From Acetobacteraceae bacterium (GTDB lineage Bacteria; Pseudomonadota; Alphaproteobacteria; Acetobacterales; Acetobacteraceae), in NCBI GenBank assembly GCA_009693865.1, contig SHWL01000010.1:1-60064 (forward strand): a stretch of DNA of 60,064 nucleotides, in the 5' to 3' direction. The notes below the pieces were generated by a model. The model did not search any database. It saw nothing but the letters and a program-made list of their open reading frames with translations, and had not been told where the DNA came from. Positions within the stretch are counted from its first letter, which is position 1. The number at the start of each line of letters is the position of its first letter. Of this stretch, positions 52,479-60,064 are shown piece after piece. Both the position numbers and the translations under genes were made by a program.

Positions 52479-52706
52479 ATGCCGGACGTCATGAACCTTT
52501 ACGATGCGAAAGCGCAGCTATCCCGCCTGATCGACCGCGCGACGGCCGGTGAGGAAATCCTCATTGGGCGTGCCGGGAAACCGCTGGTCCGCCTGGTTCC
52601 TGTCGAAGGCCTGGCGCCCCGCCAGCCTGGCCTGCTGAAGGGGCTCGTCGTTCCCGATGCGTTGTTCGACCCGCTGCCCGACGACGAACAGGCGCTGTGG
52701 GAGTGA
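52479..52706 (+). CDS. Phd/YefM-family antitoxin
   Basis: A 75-residue antitoxin. NLYDAKAQLSRLIDRATAGE with EEILIGRAGKPLVRLVPV is the Phd/YefM DNA-binding fold, and the tail (LVVPDALFDPLPDDEQALWE) binds the toxin. It starts at ATG 52479 (or ATG 52491) and overlaps the PIN toxin by 4 bp (GTGA). It lies between cmk and rpsA. Confidence 0.85.
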   Translation: MPDVMNLYDAKAQLSRLIDRATAGEEILIGRAGKPLVRLVPVEGLAPRQPGLLKGLVVPDALFDPLPDDEQALWE

Positions 52707-53092
52707 ACCTGCTGCTGGACACGCATACCGTGGTCTGGTGGTGGACGGACGATCCTCGCATTCCCGCCGCCGCGCGCCAGGCCATCGCCGAAGCCGGAAA
52801 CATCGTCTACGTCAGTGCCGTCAGCGCCTGGGAAATCGCCACCAAGAACCGTCTGGGCAAATGGCCCGGCGTCGAGCGGATCGTCGAAGAATTTCCCGCG
52901 CTGCTGCGCAAATCCCGCTTTGTGCCATTGCCGGTCTCCGTCGAGCACGCCCGCCAGGCTGGCATGTTAACGGCCGCGCACCGCGATCCATTCGACCGCA
53001 TGCTGATCGCCCAATCGCGGGAGGAAAAAGCGATGCTGGTAAGCGCGGATACGGCGTTCCGAGCTCTTGGCGTCGACCTTATCTGGGCCTGA
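52703..53092 (+). CDS. PIN-domain toxin paired with Phd antitoxin
   Basis: A 129-residue PIN nuclease with acidic active-site residues in NLLLDTHTVVWWWTDD, YVSAVSAWEIATKNRLGKW and AHRDPFDRMLIAQ. The GTG 52703 start inside the antitoxin stop is preferred over GTG 52697. It is complete and probably a ribonuclease controlled by the upstream antitoxin. Confidence 0.86.
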   Translation: MNLLLDTHTVVWWWTDDPRIPAAARQAIAEAGNIVYVSAVSAWEIATKNRLGKWPGVERIVEEFPALLRKSRFVPLPVSVEHARQAGMLTAAHRDPFDRMLIAQSREEKAMLVSADTAFRALGVDLIWA

Positions 53093-53109
53093 CCTTTCAG
53101 CGATCCTGC

Positions 53110-53138
53110 TTGACATTTCAACCATGGCGGGCATATCT
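53110..53138 (+). promoter_or_regulatory. Putative sigma-70 promoter for rpsA
   Basis: TTGACA (53110-53115) and ATATCT (53133-53138) are separated by 17 bp, in the 199-bp gap after the PIN gene. A perfect palindrome TTTCCAATTGGAAA (53215-53228) lies between it and rpsA and may bind a regulator or fold in the leader. Confidence 0.45.
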
Positions 53139-53291
53139 GCGCCCAGTGCTCACTCGGTGGGTGCTCAGCCTGCCCTTTCCACCCGGCCCGCGGACCTCCG
53201 CGGGTAAGTCGTGTTTTCCAATTGGAAACGCGCCAATCACGGCAACTCTCCGGGCACAACCCGGTTATCCGTAACGGAATCAATCCAACAC

Positions 53292-55028
53292 ATGGCACTT
53301 TCCGCCACCGCCCGGGCCGCCGAGCCTGTGCAAGACCATTTCATGGGCGAAGATTTCGCCTCCCTCCTCGATGAGACGCTTGGCCGGGACACCGGTTTCG
53401 ATGGGTCCGTCGTCACCGGGCGGATCGTCCGGCTCACCGATGAATTCGCGATCGTCGATGTCGGCCTGAAGTCCGAGGGCCGGGTCCTCCTGAAGGAATT
53501 CGCCCCGCCGGGCGTGAAGCCCGACATCAAGCCGGGCGACCACGTCGAACTGTATGTGGAGCGGTATGAGGACAAGGACGGCTCGATCGTCCTGTCGCGT
53601 GAGAAGGCCCGCCGCGAAGAAGCGTGGACCAATCTGGAAAAAGCGTTCGAGGGTCAGCAGCGCGTCAGCGGCACGATCTATGGCCGGGTCAAGGGCGGCT
53701 TCACCGTCGATCTTGGCGGCGCCGTCGCGTTCTTGCCGGGCAGCCAGGTCGATATTCGCCCCGTGCGCGATGTCGCTCCGCTGATGGGCAATCCGCAACC
53801 GTTCCAGATCCTGAAAATGGATCGCGCGCGCGGCAACATCGTGGTGTCGCGCCGCGCTGTACTGGAAGAAACCCGTGCCGAGCAGCGCAGCGAACTGATT
53901 CAGGGCCTGAAAGAAGGCATGATCCTGGATGGCGTCGTGAAGAACATCACCGACTACGGCGCCTTCGTCGATCTCGGCGGCGTGGACGGTCTGTTGCACG
54001 TCACCGACATCGCCTGGCGCCGCATCAACCACCCGAGCGAAGCTTTGGTCATAGGCCAGCCGGTCAAGGTGCAGGTCATCCGTTTCAACTCGGACACTCA
54101 GCGCATCAGCCTCGGCATGAAGCAGCTGGAAGCCGATCCCTGGGAAGGCGTCGCCGCGAAGTATCCGCCGGGCGCGCGCTACAGCGGCCGGGTCACCAAC
54201 ATCACCGATTACGGCGCGTTCGTGGAGCTGGAGCCGGGTGTCGAGGGCTTGGTTCACGTGTCCGAAATGTCCTGGACCAAGAAAAACGTCCATCCCGGCA
54301 AGATCGTTTCGACCAGCCAGGAAGTGGACGTCATGGTGCTGGACGTCGACAGCGGCAAACGCCGGATTTCGCTCGGCCTCAAGCAGGTCCAGCGCAACCC
54401 GTGGGAGGAGTTCGTCGAACTGCATCCGATCGGTTCCGAGGTCGAGGGCGAGATCCGCAATATCACCGAGTTCGGCCTGTTCATCGGACTGTCGGCGGAC
54501 ATCGACGGCATGATCCACATGTCCGACCTGTCCTGGGACGAGCCGGGCGAGCTGGCGATGGCCAAATTCGAGAAGACTCAGGTCGTCAAAGCCAAAGTGC
54601 TCGACGTCGATGTCGAGAAAGAGCGTATTTCCCTGGGCATCAAGCAGTTGCGCGCCGACCCGGCGGCGACGGTGCTCGACACCGTCCGCAAAGGCGACGT
54701 CGTCACCTGCGTCGTGTCGGCGATCCAGACCAACGGAATCGAGGTCAAGGTCAACGAGGTCCTCATTGGGTTCATCCGGCGGGCGGAACTGGCGCGCGAC
54801 AAGGGCGATCAGCGTCCTGACCGGTTCGCGGTTGGCGAGAAGGTCGATGCCAAAATCGTCTCGGTCGATCGCGCGGCTCGCAAGCTGACCCTGACCATCA
54901 AGGGCAAGGAAGTCGAGGAAGAGAAGCAGGCCATGGCCGAATTCGGGTCCTCGGATTCGGGTGCGTCTTTGGGCGATATCCTTGGCGCCGCGATCCGCCG
55001 GCGCAACCAGCTGCAGGACACCAATTGA
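53292..55028 (+). CDS. rpsA: 30S ribosomal protein S1
   Basis: A 578-residue protein with six S1 RNA-binding repeats. Typical blocks recur: NITDYGAFVDLGGVDGLLHV, ITDYGAFVELEPGVEGLVHV and ITEFGLFIGLSADIDGMIHM, each followed by RISLG-type ends. S1 delivers mRNA to the 30S subunit and autoregulates its own message. ATG 53292 starts the family similarity; an open extension upstream has none. A 11-bp hairpin follows the stop. Confidence 0.98.
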   Translation: MALSATARAAEPVQDHFMGEDFASLLDETLGRDTGFDGSVVTGRIVRLTDEFAIVDVGLKSEGRVLLKEFAPPGVKPDIKPGDHVELYVERYEDKDGSIVLSREKARREEAWTNLEKAFEGQQRVSGTIYGRVKGGFTVDLGGAVAFLPGSQVDIRPVRDVAPLMGNPQPFQILKMDRARGNIVVSRRAVLEETRAEQRSELIQGLKEGMILDGVVKNITDYGAFVDLGGVDGLLHVTDIAWRRINHPSEALVIGQPVKVQVIRFNSDTQRISLGMKQLEADPWEGVAAKYPPGARYSGRVTNITDYGAFVELEPGVEGLVHVSEMSWTKKNVHPGKIVSTSQEVDVMVLDVDSGKRRISLGLKQVQRNPWEEFVELHPIGSEVEGEIRNITEFGLFIGLSADIDGMIHMSDLSWDEPGELAMAKFEKTQVVKAKVLDVDVEKERISLGIKQLRADPAATVLDTVRKGDVVTCVVSAIQTNGIEVKVNEVLIGFIRRAELARDKGDQRPDRFAVGEKVDAKIVSVDRAARKLTLTIKGKEVEEEKQAMAEFGSSDSGASLGDILGAAIRRRNQLQDTN

Positions 55029-55034
55029 TCCGGG

Positions 55035-55067
55035 CCGCGCCGGCCGGGACGCTCCTGGCCGGCGCGG
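55035..55067 (+). terminator. GC-rich stem-loop after rpsA
   Basis: CCGCGCCGGCC and GGCCGGCGCGG pair perfectly across an 11-nt loop, 7 bp after the rpsA stop. Only TTCT follows, so it is a weak intrinsic terminator at best, or an attenuator before sppA. Confidence 0.6.
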
Positions 55068-55091
55068 GTTCTGCGCTGTGCTTGAAATTCC

Positions 55092-56006
55092 ATGGCGCTT
55101 GACGTCGATCTTCTCCTGGACCGCCGCCGCCTGAAACGGCGGCTCATTGTTTGGCGGACGCTGGCGATCGTCGTCGCGGTGATCGCGGTCCTGACCGGCC
55201 TGCGCGGCGCGGGCCTGACTGGCGGCGAATCGCGCATCGCCCGGCTGTCCATCACCGGCATCATCACCGAAGACCGCAAGTTGACTGAGGCGATCCGGGC
55301 CTCGGGCCGCGATCCCCATATCAAAGCGCTGATTGTCGCGATCAACAGTCCGGGAGGGAGCGTCTCGGGCGGTGAATCATTGCACCGGGCGATCGCGGGG
55401 GTCGCGGAAAAAAAGCCCGTCGTCGCCGTGATGGGCGGACTGGCGGCCTCGGCGGGTTACATGATCGCGATGCCGGCCAATCGGGTCTTCGCGCGTGAAT
55501 CCACCGTTACCGGATCGATCGGCGTGCTGATGGAGACCGGCGAGGTGTCCGGCCTGTTGGAAAAACTCGGCATCAGCGCCGAGGCGATCACGTCGGGCCC
55601 GTTGAAGGATCAGCCCAGTCTGACGCGCCCTTTGACTCCGGCCGGGCGAGAGGCGCTGCGAGGTATCATCCTGGACATGTACGATCAGTTCGTCGGCATG
55701 GTGGCCGCCGGCCGTCATATGGAGCCCGATGCCGTGCGGGTTTTGGCGGATGGACGGGCCTATACCGGCCGCCAGGCTCTGAAACTGGGCTTGATCGACG
55801 CGATTGGCGACGAGCAGGACGCGCGGAAGTGGCTTCAGGCGGAGAAAGGCCTGTCCGTCGAACTGCCGGTGGAAGACATTTCGGCCTCCGGTCTGGCGGG
55901 CCGCATGCTGGCGAGCGAGCTGTCCTCCATTGTTGAAACTTTTTGGAAAACCCTGCTTTCCCAAAGCGTTATCCTTGACCTCCCCTGGGCCGTCTGGCAA
56001 CATTAG
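55092..56006 (+). CDS. sppA: Signal peptide peptidase SppA
   Basis: A 304-residue short-form SppA. One N-terminal membrane helix (about 23-40) precedes a serine-protease fold with NSPGGSVSGGESL, the catalytic Ser in GGLAASAGYMIAMPA and the Lys in SGPLKDQPS. It degrades cleaved signal peptides at the membrane. It follows rpsA and precedes ihfB, an order usual in alphaproteobacteria. Confidence 0.94.
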   Translation: MALDVDLLLDRRRLKRRLIVWRTLAIVVAVIAVLTGLRGAGLTGGESRIARLSITGIITEDRKLTEAIRASGRDPHIKALIVAINSPGGSVSGGESLHRAIAGVAEKKPVVAVMGGLAASAGYMIAMPANRVFARESTVTGSIGVLMETGEVSGLLEKLGISAEAITSGPLKDQPSLTRPLTPAGREALRGIILDMYDQFVGMVAAGRHMEPDAVRVLADGRAYTGRQALKLGLIDAIGDEQDARKWLQAEKGLSVELPVEDISASGLAGRMLASELSSIVETFWKTLLSQSVILDLPWAVWQH

Positions 56007-56048
56007 GGCGTTTTCCGATCAGGCTGCGTTGGATCCCGTCCTTTCATC

Positions 56049-56125
56049 GTCATGGCTCGGCTTGACCGGGCCATCCGTGGCGGCATGGTGCCGGGCCAGA
56101 TGGCCCGGTCAAGCCGAGCCATGAC
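56049..56125. repeat. Intergenic 77-bp palindromic element, copy 5
   Basis: Arms 56049-56075 and 56099-56125 are perfect 27-bp reverse complements around a 23-bp centre (GGCGGCATGGTGCCGGGCCA). The arm bases differ from the other copies with matching changes on both sides. It lies in the sppA-ihfB gap. Confidence 0.9.
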
Positions 56126-56256
56126 GAGAGGAGGCGATCTGACCGGATCGCGTGGTCCCCCCGCATTGGGCCTGGGCCGCGGATCCGAAGCAACCGGACC
56201 GGAAAAATGTTAAGCCTGAGGCCCTCGCGGGAGGCCTCCTGACCGGAGATCCTGGC

Positions 56257-56577
56257 ATGACCAAATCGGAGCTGATTGCCGGCCTCGCCGCCGATCATCC
56301 GCATTTGCGCGGCGCGGACGTCGAAACCATTGTCGGAACGATTTTCGATGAAATCACCGCCGCGCTGTCGCGAGGCGCTCGGGTTGAGTTGCGTGGTTTC
56401 GGCGCGTTCACAGTCAAGCATCGCGACGCCCGCACCGGCCGCAATCCCAGAACCGGGGAGGCCGTGCCGGTCGACGAAAAATCGGTGCCGTTCTTCAAGG
56501 CTGGCAAAGAACTGCGCGAGAAGGTCAACGCGGCGAAGCCCGAGCGGCTGCCCGCGCTCTCCCGGTCCGCTCAGTGA
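56257..56577 (+). CDS. ihfB: Integration host factor subunit beta
   Basis: A 106-residue HU/IHF-family DNA-bending protein. [17 protein letters not shown] and [19 protein letters not shown] with [20 protein letters not shown] are diagnostic of IHF-beta. The C-terminal tail is slightly longer than usual ([13 protein letters not shown]). It overlaps the LapA-domain gene in a GTGA. It bends DNA for replication, recombination and sigma-54 promoters. Confidence 0.96.
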   Translation: MTKSELIAGLAADHPHLRGADVETIVGTIFDEITAALSRGARVELRGFGAFTVKHRDARTGRNPRTGEAVPVDEKSVPFFKAGKELREKVNAAKPERLPALSRSAQ

Positions 56578-56885
56578 CATTGCGTGGGTTCATGCGTTGG
56601 ATCGCGGGGGTTCCGGCGCTGCTGCTGCTGATCCTGTTCGCGTTATCGAACAGCGAACCCGTGAGCCTTGAGTTGTGGCCGTTTGGTGAGTTTCCCTTCA
56701 AGCCGCCGTTGTCTCTGACTTTACTGGCGGTGTTGGCCTTGGGTTACGTCCTTGGGGGTCTGCGCGTCCGGATCGCCGAGTACCGCCATCGCCGCGCGGC
56801 CAGACGGGCCGAGGACGCGATGCGCCTGATGGAAGCGAAGCAAGGAGAATTGAAGGCGGGTCAGATGCTGGCGCCGCGCGCATAG
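56574..56885 (+). CDS. LapA-domain membrane protein
   Basis: A 103-residue protein with two membrane helices (about 10-26 and 45-62) and a short charged C-terminus with [19 protein letters not shown], the LapA-domain layout. Relatives accompany LPS assembly protein LapB, but no lapB is present here. GTG 56574 overlaps ihfB, and trpF starts 2 bp after its stop. Confidence 0.88.
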   Translation: MTLRGFMRWIAGVPALLLLILFALSNSEPVSLELWPFGEFPFKPPLSLTLLAVLALGYVLGGLRVRIAEYRHRRAARRAEDAMRLMEAKQGELKAGQMLAPRA

Positions 56886-56886
56886 C

Positions 56887-57510
56887 ATGCCACGCGTGAA
56901 GATTTGCGGAATCAACGACCCCGCCGCCCTTGAAGCCTCCATCGCCGGCGGCGCCGACTGGGTCGGCTTCAATTTTTTCCCGCCTTCTCCCCGATATGTG
57001 ACGCCCTCCCGCGCCAGGGAGTTATCCGCCGCGCACCAAGGCGGACCGCTTCGGGTTGGCCTGTTCGTGAACCCCACCGAGGCGATGATCGCGGAGGCTC
57101 TCGCGGAGGTTCATCTCGATATTTTGCAACTCTATGGTGCGCCTGACGTGGTCGCGGCGCTCCGGGCGCGGTTCGGACGGCCGGTCTGGCGGGCTGTCGG
57201 AGTGGACATCGCCGCCGATCTCCCGTTGGCTTTGGATGGTGCCGACGCGTTGCTCATTGAAGCGAAACCGCCGCCGGACGCGACCCGCCCCGGTGGCAAT
57301 TCTGTTAGCTTCGATTGGACGTTGACCAAGGGTTGGCATTCGCCGGGCCCATGGCTGCTGGCGGGTGGGCTCGACCCCGGCAATGTTGTCGAGGCCGTGA
57401 GGCGGTCCGGAGCGGAGGCCGTCGATGTGTCGTCCGGCGTGGAGCGGGCAAAGGGGATCAAGGATCCAGCCCTGATCCACGCCTTCATTCGGAATGCCCG
57501 GACGGCCTGA
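56887..57510 (+). CDS. trpF: Phosphoribosylanthranilate isomerase
   Basis: A 207-residue TIM barrel of tryptophan synthesis. RVKICGINDP carries the catalytic Cys, GLFVNPTEAMIAEAL and LDILQLYGAPDVV follow, and LLAGGLDPGNVVEAV with GAEAVDVSSGVE binds phosphate. The trpB and trpA genes that often follow are not seen, as the next gene is on the other strand. Complete. Confidence 0.96.
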   Translation: MPRVKICGINDPAALEASIAGGADWVGFNFFPPSPRYVTPSRARELSAAHQGGPLRVGLFVNPTEAMIAEALAEVHLDILQLYGAPDVVAALRARFGRPVWRAVGVDIAADLPLALDGADALLIEAKPPPDATRPGGNSVSFDWTLTKGWHSPGPWLLAGGLDPGNVVEAVRRSGAEAVDVSSGVERAKGIKDPALIHAFIRNARTA

Positions 57511-57514
57511 CCCA

Positions 57515-59008
57515 TCACGCCGCGGCGCTCTCCACCATGATCATCGCCCGCGGATGGCCCAGGTCCGCCGCCTGGCGGAAATGCGCCGCGGCACGATCGG
57601 GTTCGTTCCCGGCCATGACGCCCAGGGCGAAATGCGCGCCCGCGTGGCCGCGTTTGGCGGCGTATTCGAATAACGCGCGAGCAAGGTCCGGGTCGGCCGG
57701 TCCGCCTCTTCCGTTAAGAAGCATCTCGGCCCCGGCGGCCATCGCCTCGATCATGCCGTGGCTCGCGGCCCACAAATAATGCCGCCGCGCCTCGATCTCG
57801 CCAGCGCGTCCGCCAGGTTTGTCGTGGGCCCGAATACCCGCGTAATATCCGCCTTCCGCGCGGCCTTCCCGGATCATACGGTACAGCCAATCATCCCACA
57901 TTGGTTGGTTCCCGTTTCCGGCGCGCGCCACCGCCAATCCGATGTCTCGCCAGGCAGCGGTTTCCCCACGCTCGACCGCGGCTTGGAGCCAGGCCGCGAC
58001 CTCCCTCGGATCGGGATGTCCCTCGGCCCCGGCGGCGATCGCGCGAGCGAGGGCATGAGCGGCGCCCCCGTGGCCCAGGTCAGCCGCGCGGCGGTACCAG
58101 ATGGCGGCTTCTCCCAGGTTGGGCGGGCGTCTGTCCGGGCTGGCATGGAAGTCCCCCAGGATCGCGGCGGCCGTCACATCGCCGTCCTGCGCGGCGCGGC
58201 GGAGCCAGGTCTCCGCCTCCTCCACATCGCGGGCCGTACCCCGTCCGGTCATCAACGCGAGGCCCAGGCGGATTTTTGAACCGGTGTGACCGCGAGCGGC
58301 TCCGGCGCGGTAGTGGGTGACGGCGGACCGGGGTTCCACCGCGCCCACCGCGCCGGATTCGGCCAGCGCGCCAAGCAGGAAGTGCGCGGTCGGTAGCCCG
58401 GATGCCGCTGCCTCGGTCAGCAAAGCCATGGCTTCCCGGGCGGCCTCAGGCGTGGCGCGCTTTAACAAAGTCATCGCATGGCCCAACTGACCCAGCGGCC
58501 AGCCTGTCGCGGCCGACTGCTGGTAAAGCGCATCCGCCTCCCCGGGTCCGTCGGCGGTCGACGGCGCCACATTCAGAATATAAGCCAGCAACGCCTGAGC
58601 TTCGGCGGAGCCGGTTTTCGCGGCGCGGCGGGCCAGCTCGGCGGCCAGGTGGTGGTCGGGCGCCGAGGGCTCGGCGTCCGAAAAAGGACCGCGCTCGTAC
58701 AGGCCCGAAACGCCGCGCAATGCCAACGACGCGAGTTCGGTCTGCGCGGTCGCGTCGCCCGCGTCCGCCGCGCGTTCCAGCCAATGGCGCGCCTCAGCCT
58801 GATTGGCCGGCACCCCGTGACCGTTAAGATAACAAAGACCAAGCCGCGCCTGGGCTTCAGGCAGGCCGGCGCGCGCGGCGGCGGCGATCAATTGTATGGC
58901 TTCGATGCTCGCGCGCGGCCCCGACTGGATTTTTGCCAGCGCGAGCTGAGCTTCCGGCTGTCCCAGCGCGGCGAGGATACGGGTCCGGATGGCGATCCCT
59001 GGCGGCAT
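57515..59008 (-). CDS. Sel1-like repeat protein
   Basis: A 497-residue helical-repeat protein. About eleven Sel1-type repeats are visible, for example PEAQARLGLCYLNGHGVPAN with AEARHWLERAADAGD, and AETWLRRAAQDGDVTAAAIL. Sel1 repeats mediate protein-protein contact in signalling or secretion. No signal peptide is seen. It is convergent with trpF and divergent from the octapeptide-repeat gene (193-bp gap), so it may be functionally linked to that protein. Confidence 0.87.
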   Translation of the reverse strand: MPPGIAIRTRILAALGQPEAQLALAKIQSGPRASIEAIQLIAAAARAGLPEAQARLGLCYLNGHGVPANQAEARHWLERAADAGDATAQTELASLALRGVSGLYERGPFSDAEPSAPDHHLAAELARRAAKTGSAEAQALLAYILNVAPSTADGPGEADALYQQSAATGWPLGQLGHAMTLLKRATPEAAREAMALLTEAAASGLPTAHFLLGALAESGAVGAVEPRSAVTHYRAGAARGHTGSKIRLGLALMTGRGTARDVEEAETWLRRAAQDGDVTAAAILGDFHASPDRRPPNLGEAAIWYRRAADLGHGGAAHALARAIAAGAEGHPDPREVAAWLQAAVERGETAAWRDIGLAVARAGNGNQPMWDDWLYRMIREGRAEGGYYAGIRAHDKPGGRAGEIEARRHYLWAASHGMIEAMAAGAEMLLNGRGGPADPDLARALFEYAAKRGHAGAHFALGVMAGNEPDRAAAHFRQAADLGHPRAMIMVESAAA

Positions 59009-59201
59009 GGGGGTCCGTTGAAATGCGATGACGGGCAGAGTGAACCGCCGAATGGTTGACAGCAGGTAAACGTCCGGACCGGCATCGCTCGCCGAAAATG
59101 CCCCGGCTGTTTACTTTTTCTCAACCATTGGCGGGCATCCTGCCGTCTGGCCGGAAAAAATTTTCGCCATATGCAACCCTTTCAAAAGCGGGTTCCATCA
59201 A

Positions 59202-60064
59202 ATGGCACTGTCAAATCTCACGACGACTCAAATCGCCGGTCTTCCCACCTCCATCATCGCTGGCCTGACGACGGCCGACATCGCGGCGCTGACCACCGCG
59301 CAGATCGGCGCCCTGACCTCCAAGCAGGTGGCGGCGTTGACCACGACGGATGTCGCGGCCCTGAGTTCCGCTCAGGCGGCGGCGTTGAGTACGAAGGGCG
59401 TTGCCGGGCTGGGCTCCGCGCAGGTCGGCGCGCTGACGACGGCCGCGATGGGGGCGCTGACCTCCACTCAGGTCGCGGCGTTGACGACGGGTGCGCTGGC
59501 GGGTCTGACGACCGCGGAAGTGGCGGCTCTGACGACCGGACAGGCCGTGGCGCTGACATCGGCGCAAATCGCGGCGTTGAGCACGGATCAGGTGGTGGCG
59601 CTGACGTCAACACAGATTGGCGTGTTGACCACCGGCCAGATCAAGGCACTGACGACGGCGCAAATCGGCTCGTTGACCACGGCGCAGGTCGGGGCGCTGA
59701 CCACGGGCGACATGGCGGTGCTGGGGTCGGCTCAGGTGGCGGCGTTGACGACGGCGGACGTGGCGGCGCTGACAAGCACGCAGACCCCCGCGCTGAGCAC
59801 GGTTGGCGTGAGCGGTCTGACCTCGCTGCAACTCGGAGCTTTGGGCACGGCGGCGATGGGGGCTCTGACCTCCAGCCAGATCGCGGCGCTGAAACCGGCG
59901 GCTCTGGCGGGATTGACGACGGCGGAGGTGGCGGCGCTGACAACGGGTCAGGTGGTGGCGCTGACCTCGGGTCAGATCGCGGCGTTGAGCACGGATCAGG
60001 TGGAGGCGCTGACAAGCACGCAGATCGGAGCGCTGACCACCGGTCAGATCAAGGCGTTGACGAC
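59202..60064 (+). CDS. Large octapeptide-repeat protein, 5' part (runs off window)
   Basis: Open from ATG 59202 to the window end, at least 287 codons without a stop. After the first few residues the protein is made of tandem 8-residue units with consensus A-L-T-T-x-Q-I/V-x (for example ALTTAQIG, ALTSTQVA, GLTTAEVA). About 35 units are seen, and a 17-unit (136-residue) superperiod is visible: units 10-18 match 27-35 closely. There is no signal peptide. The regular pattern suggests a solenoid or fibre, perhaps secreted by a type I or V route. The rest of the gene is needed to identify it. Confidence 0.8.
   Translation, partial: MALSNLTTTQIAGLPTSIIAGLTTADIAALTTAQIGALTSKQVAALTTTDVAALSSAQAAALSTKGVAGLGSAQVGALTTAAMGALTSTQVAALTTGALAGLTTAEVAALTTGQAVALTSAQIAALSTDQVVALTSTQIGVLTTGQIKALTTAQIGSLTTAQVGALTTGDMAVLGSAQVAALTTADVAALTSTQTPALSTVGVSGLTSLQLGALGTAAMGALTSSQIAALKPAALAGLTTAEVAALTTGQVVALTSGQIAALSTDQVEALTSTQIGALTTGQIKALT

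Noticed and set aside
53280-55319. 679-codon open frame on the minus strand opposite rpsA
   Set aside because: It is antisense to a certain S1 gene, with composition dictated by GC-rich third positions and no recognisable domain.
59073-59101. Sigma-28-like site (TAAA ... GCCGAAAA) before the octapeptide-repeat gene
   Set aside because: The spacing between the two parts is about 16 bases after the -35 core, longer than the 11 expected, and the -10 is imperfect.

Overview
The window is about 60 kb of GC-rich, densely coding chromosome from an alphaproteobacterium, most likely Rhodospirillales and possibly Acetobacteraceae. The evidence is gene content and order: a TIGR02300 (FYDLN) protein divergent from aroA-cmk-rpsA, an sppA-ihfB-lapA-trpF run, a DUF3035 (BamF-like) lipoprotein, an HpnN-type hopanoid exporter, a class II EPSP synthase, and a flagellar fliOP / flgBC-fliE-fliQR-flhB block followed by a CckA-like kinase. 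The genus cannot be fixed from sequence alone.

Layout. 1-1.7 kb: a broken amidase and a polysaccharide deacetylase. 1.9-7.2 kb: a minus-strand surface-glycan operon (sulfotransferase, UDP-GlcNAc 2-epimerase, a two-module glycosyltransferase, and a second sulfotransferase with a degenerate P-loop). 7.6-11 kb: a Fic-fold regulator with a degenerate active site, an SDR oxidoreductase, and a wrecked P-type ATPase gene. 11-17.2 kb: flagellar export and rod genes plus the hybrid kinase. 17.2-20.6 kb: YaiI, an enoyl-CoA hydratase, then a small accessory patch of HEPN proteins, an orphan VapB, a truncated VapC and a recombinase remnant. 21-25.5 kb: alpha/beta hydrolase, NIPSNAP protein, extradiol (LigB) dioxygenase and luciferase-like monooxygenase, which looks like a ring-cleavage catabolic cluster.

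25.7-32.4 kb: YggS, HpnN, a membrane J-protein, a THI5-like protein and an orphan Vsr endonuclease. 32.8-38.4 kb: paaABCD (no paaE), an esterase, DUF29, an acyl-CoA dehydrogenase and a cupin. 38.5-42.1 kb: a PIN toxin-antitoxin pair, DUF4337, a CoA-transferase stub, BamF and a zinc-ribbon protein. 42.1-47.9 kb: a tRNA-like sequence, an amidase, ligA, a tiny lipoprotein and argH. 47.9-53.1 kb: TlpA, a RES/Xre toxin-antitoxin pair, FYDLN, aroA, cmk and a Phd/PIN pair wedged before rpsA. 53.3-60 kb: rpsA, sppA, ihfB, lapA, trpF, a Sel1-repeat protein and the 5' part of a large octapeptide-repeat protein that runs off the window.

Cross-cutting features. At least five toxin-antitoxin or toxin-antitoxin-like loci occur in 60 kb. 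A family of intergenic palindromes occurs at five loci; four are exactly 77 bp (27-bp arms, 23-bp centre), and the arms differ between copies while staying perfectly self-complementary. Several genes are remnants (amidase, mgtA, vapC, recombinase, CoA-transferase), which indicates ongoing gene decay around accessory insertions. No rRNA genes, CRISPR array, intact transposase or prophage were seen. All assignments rest on reading the sequence; no database search was run.
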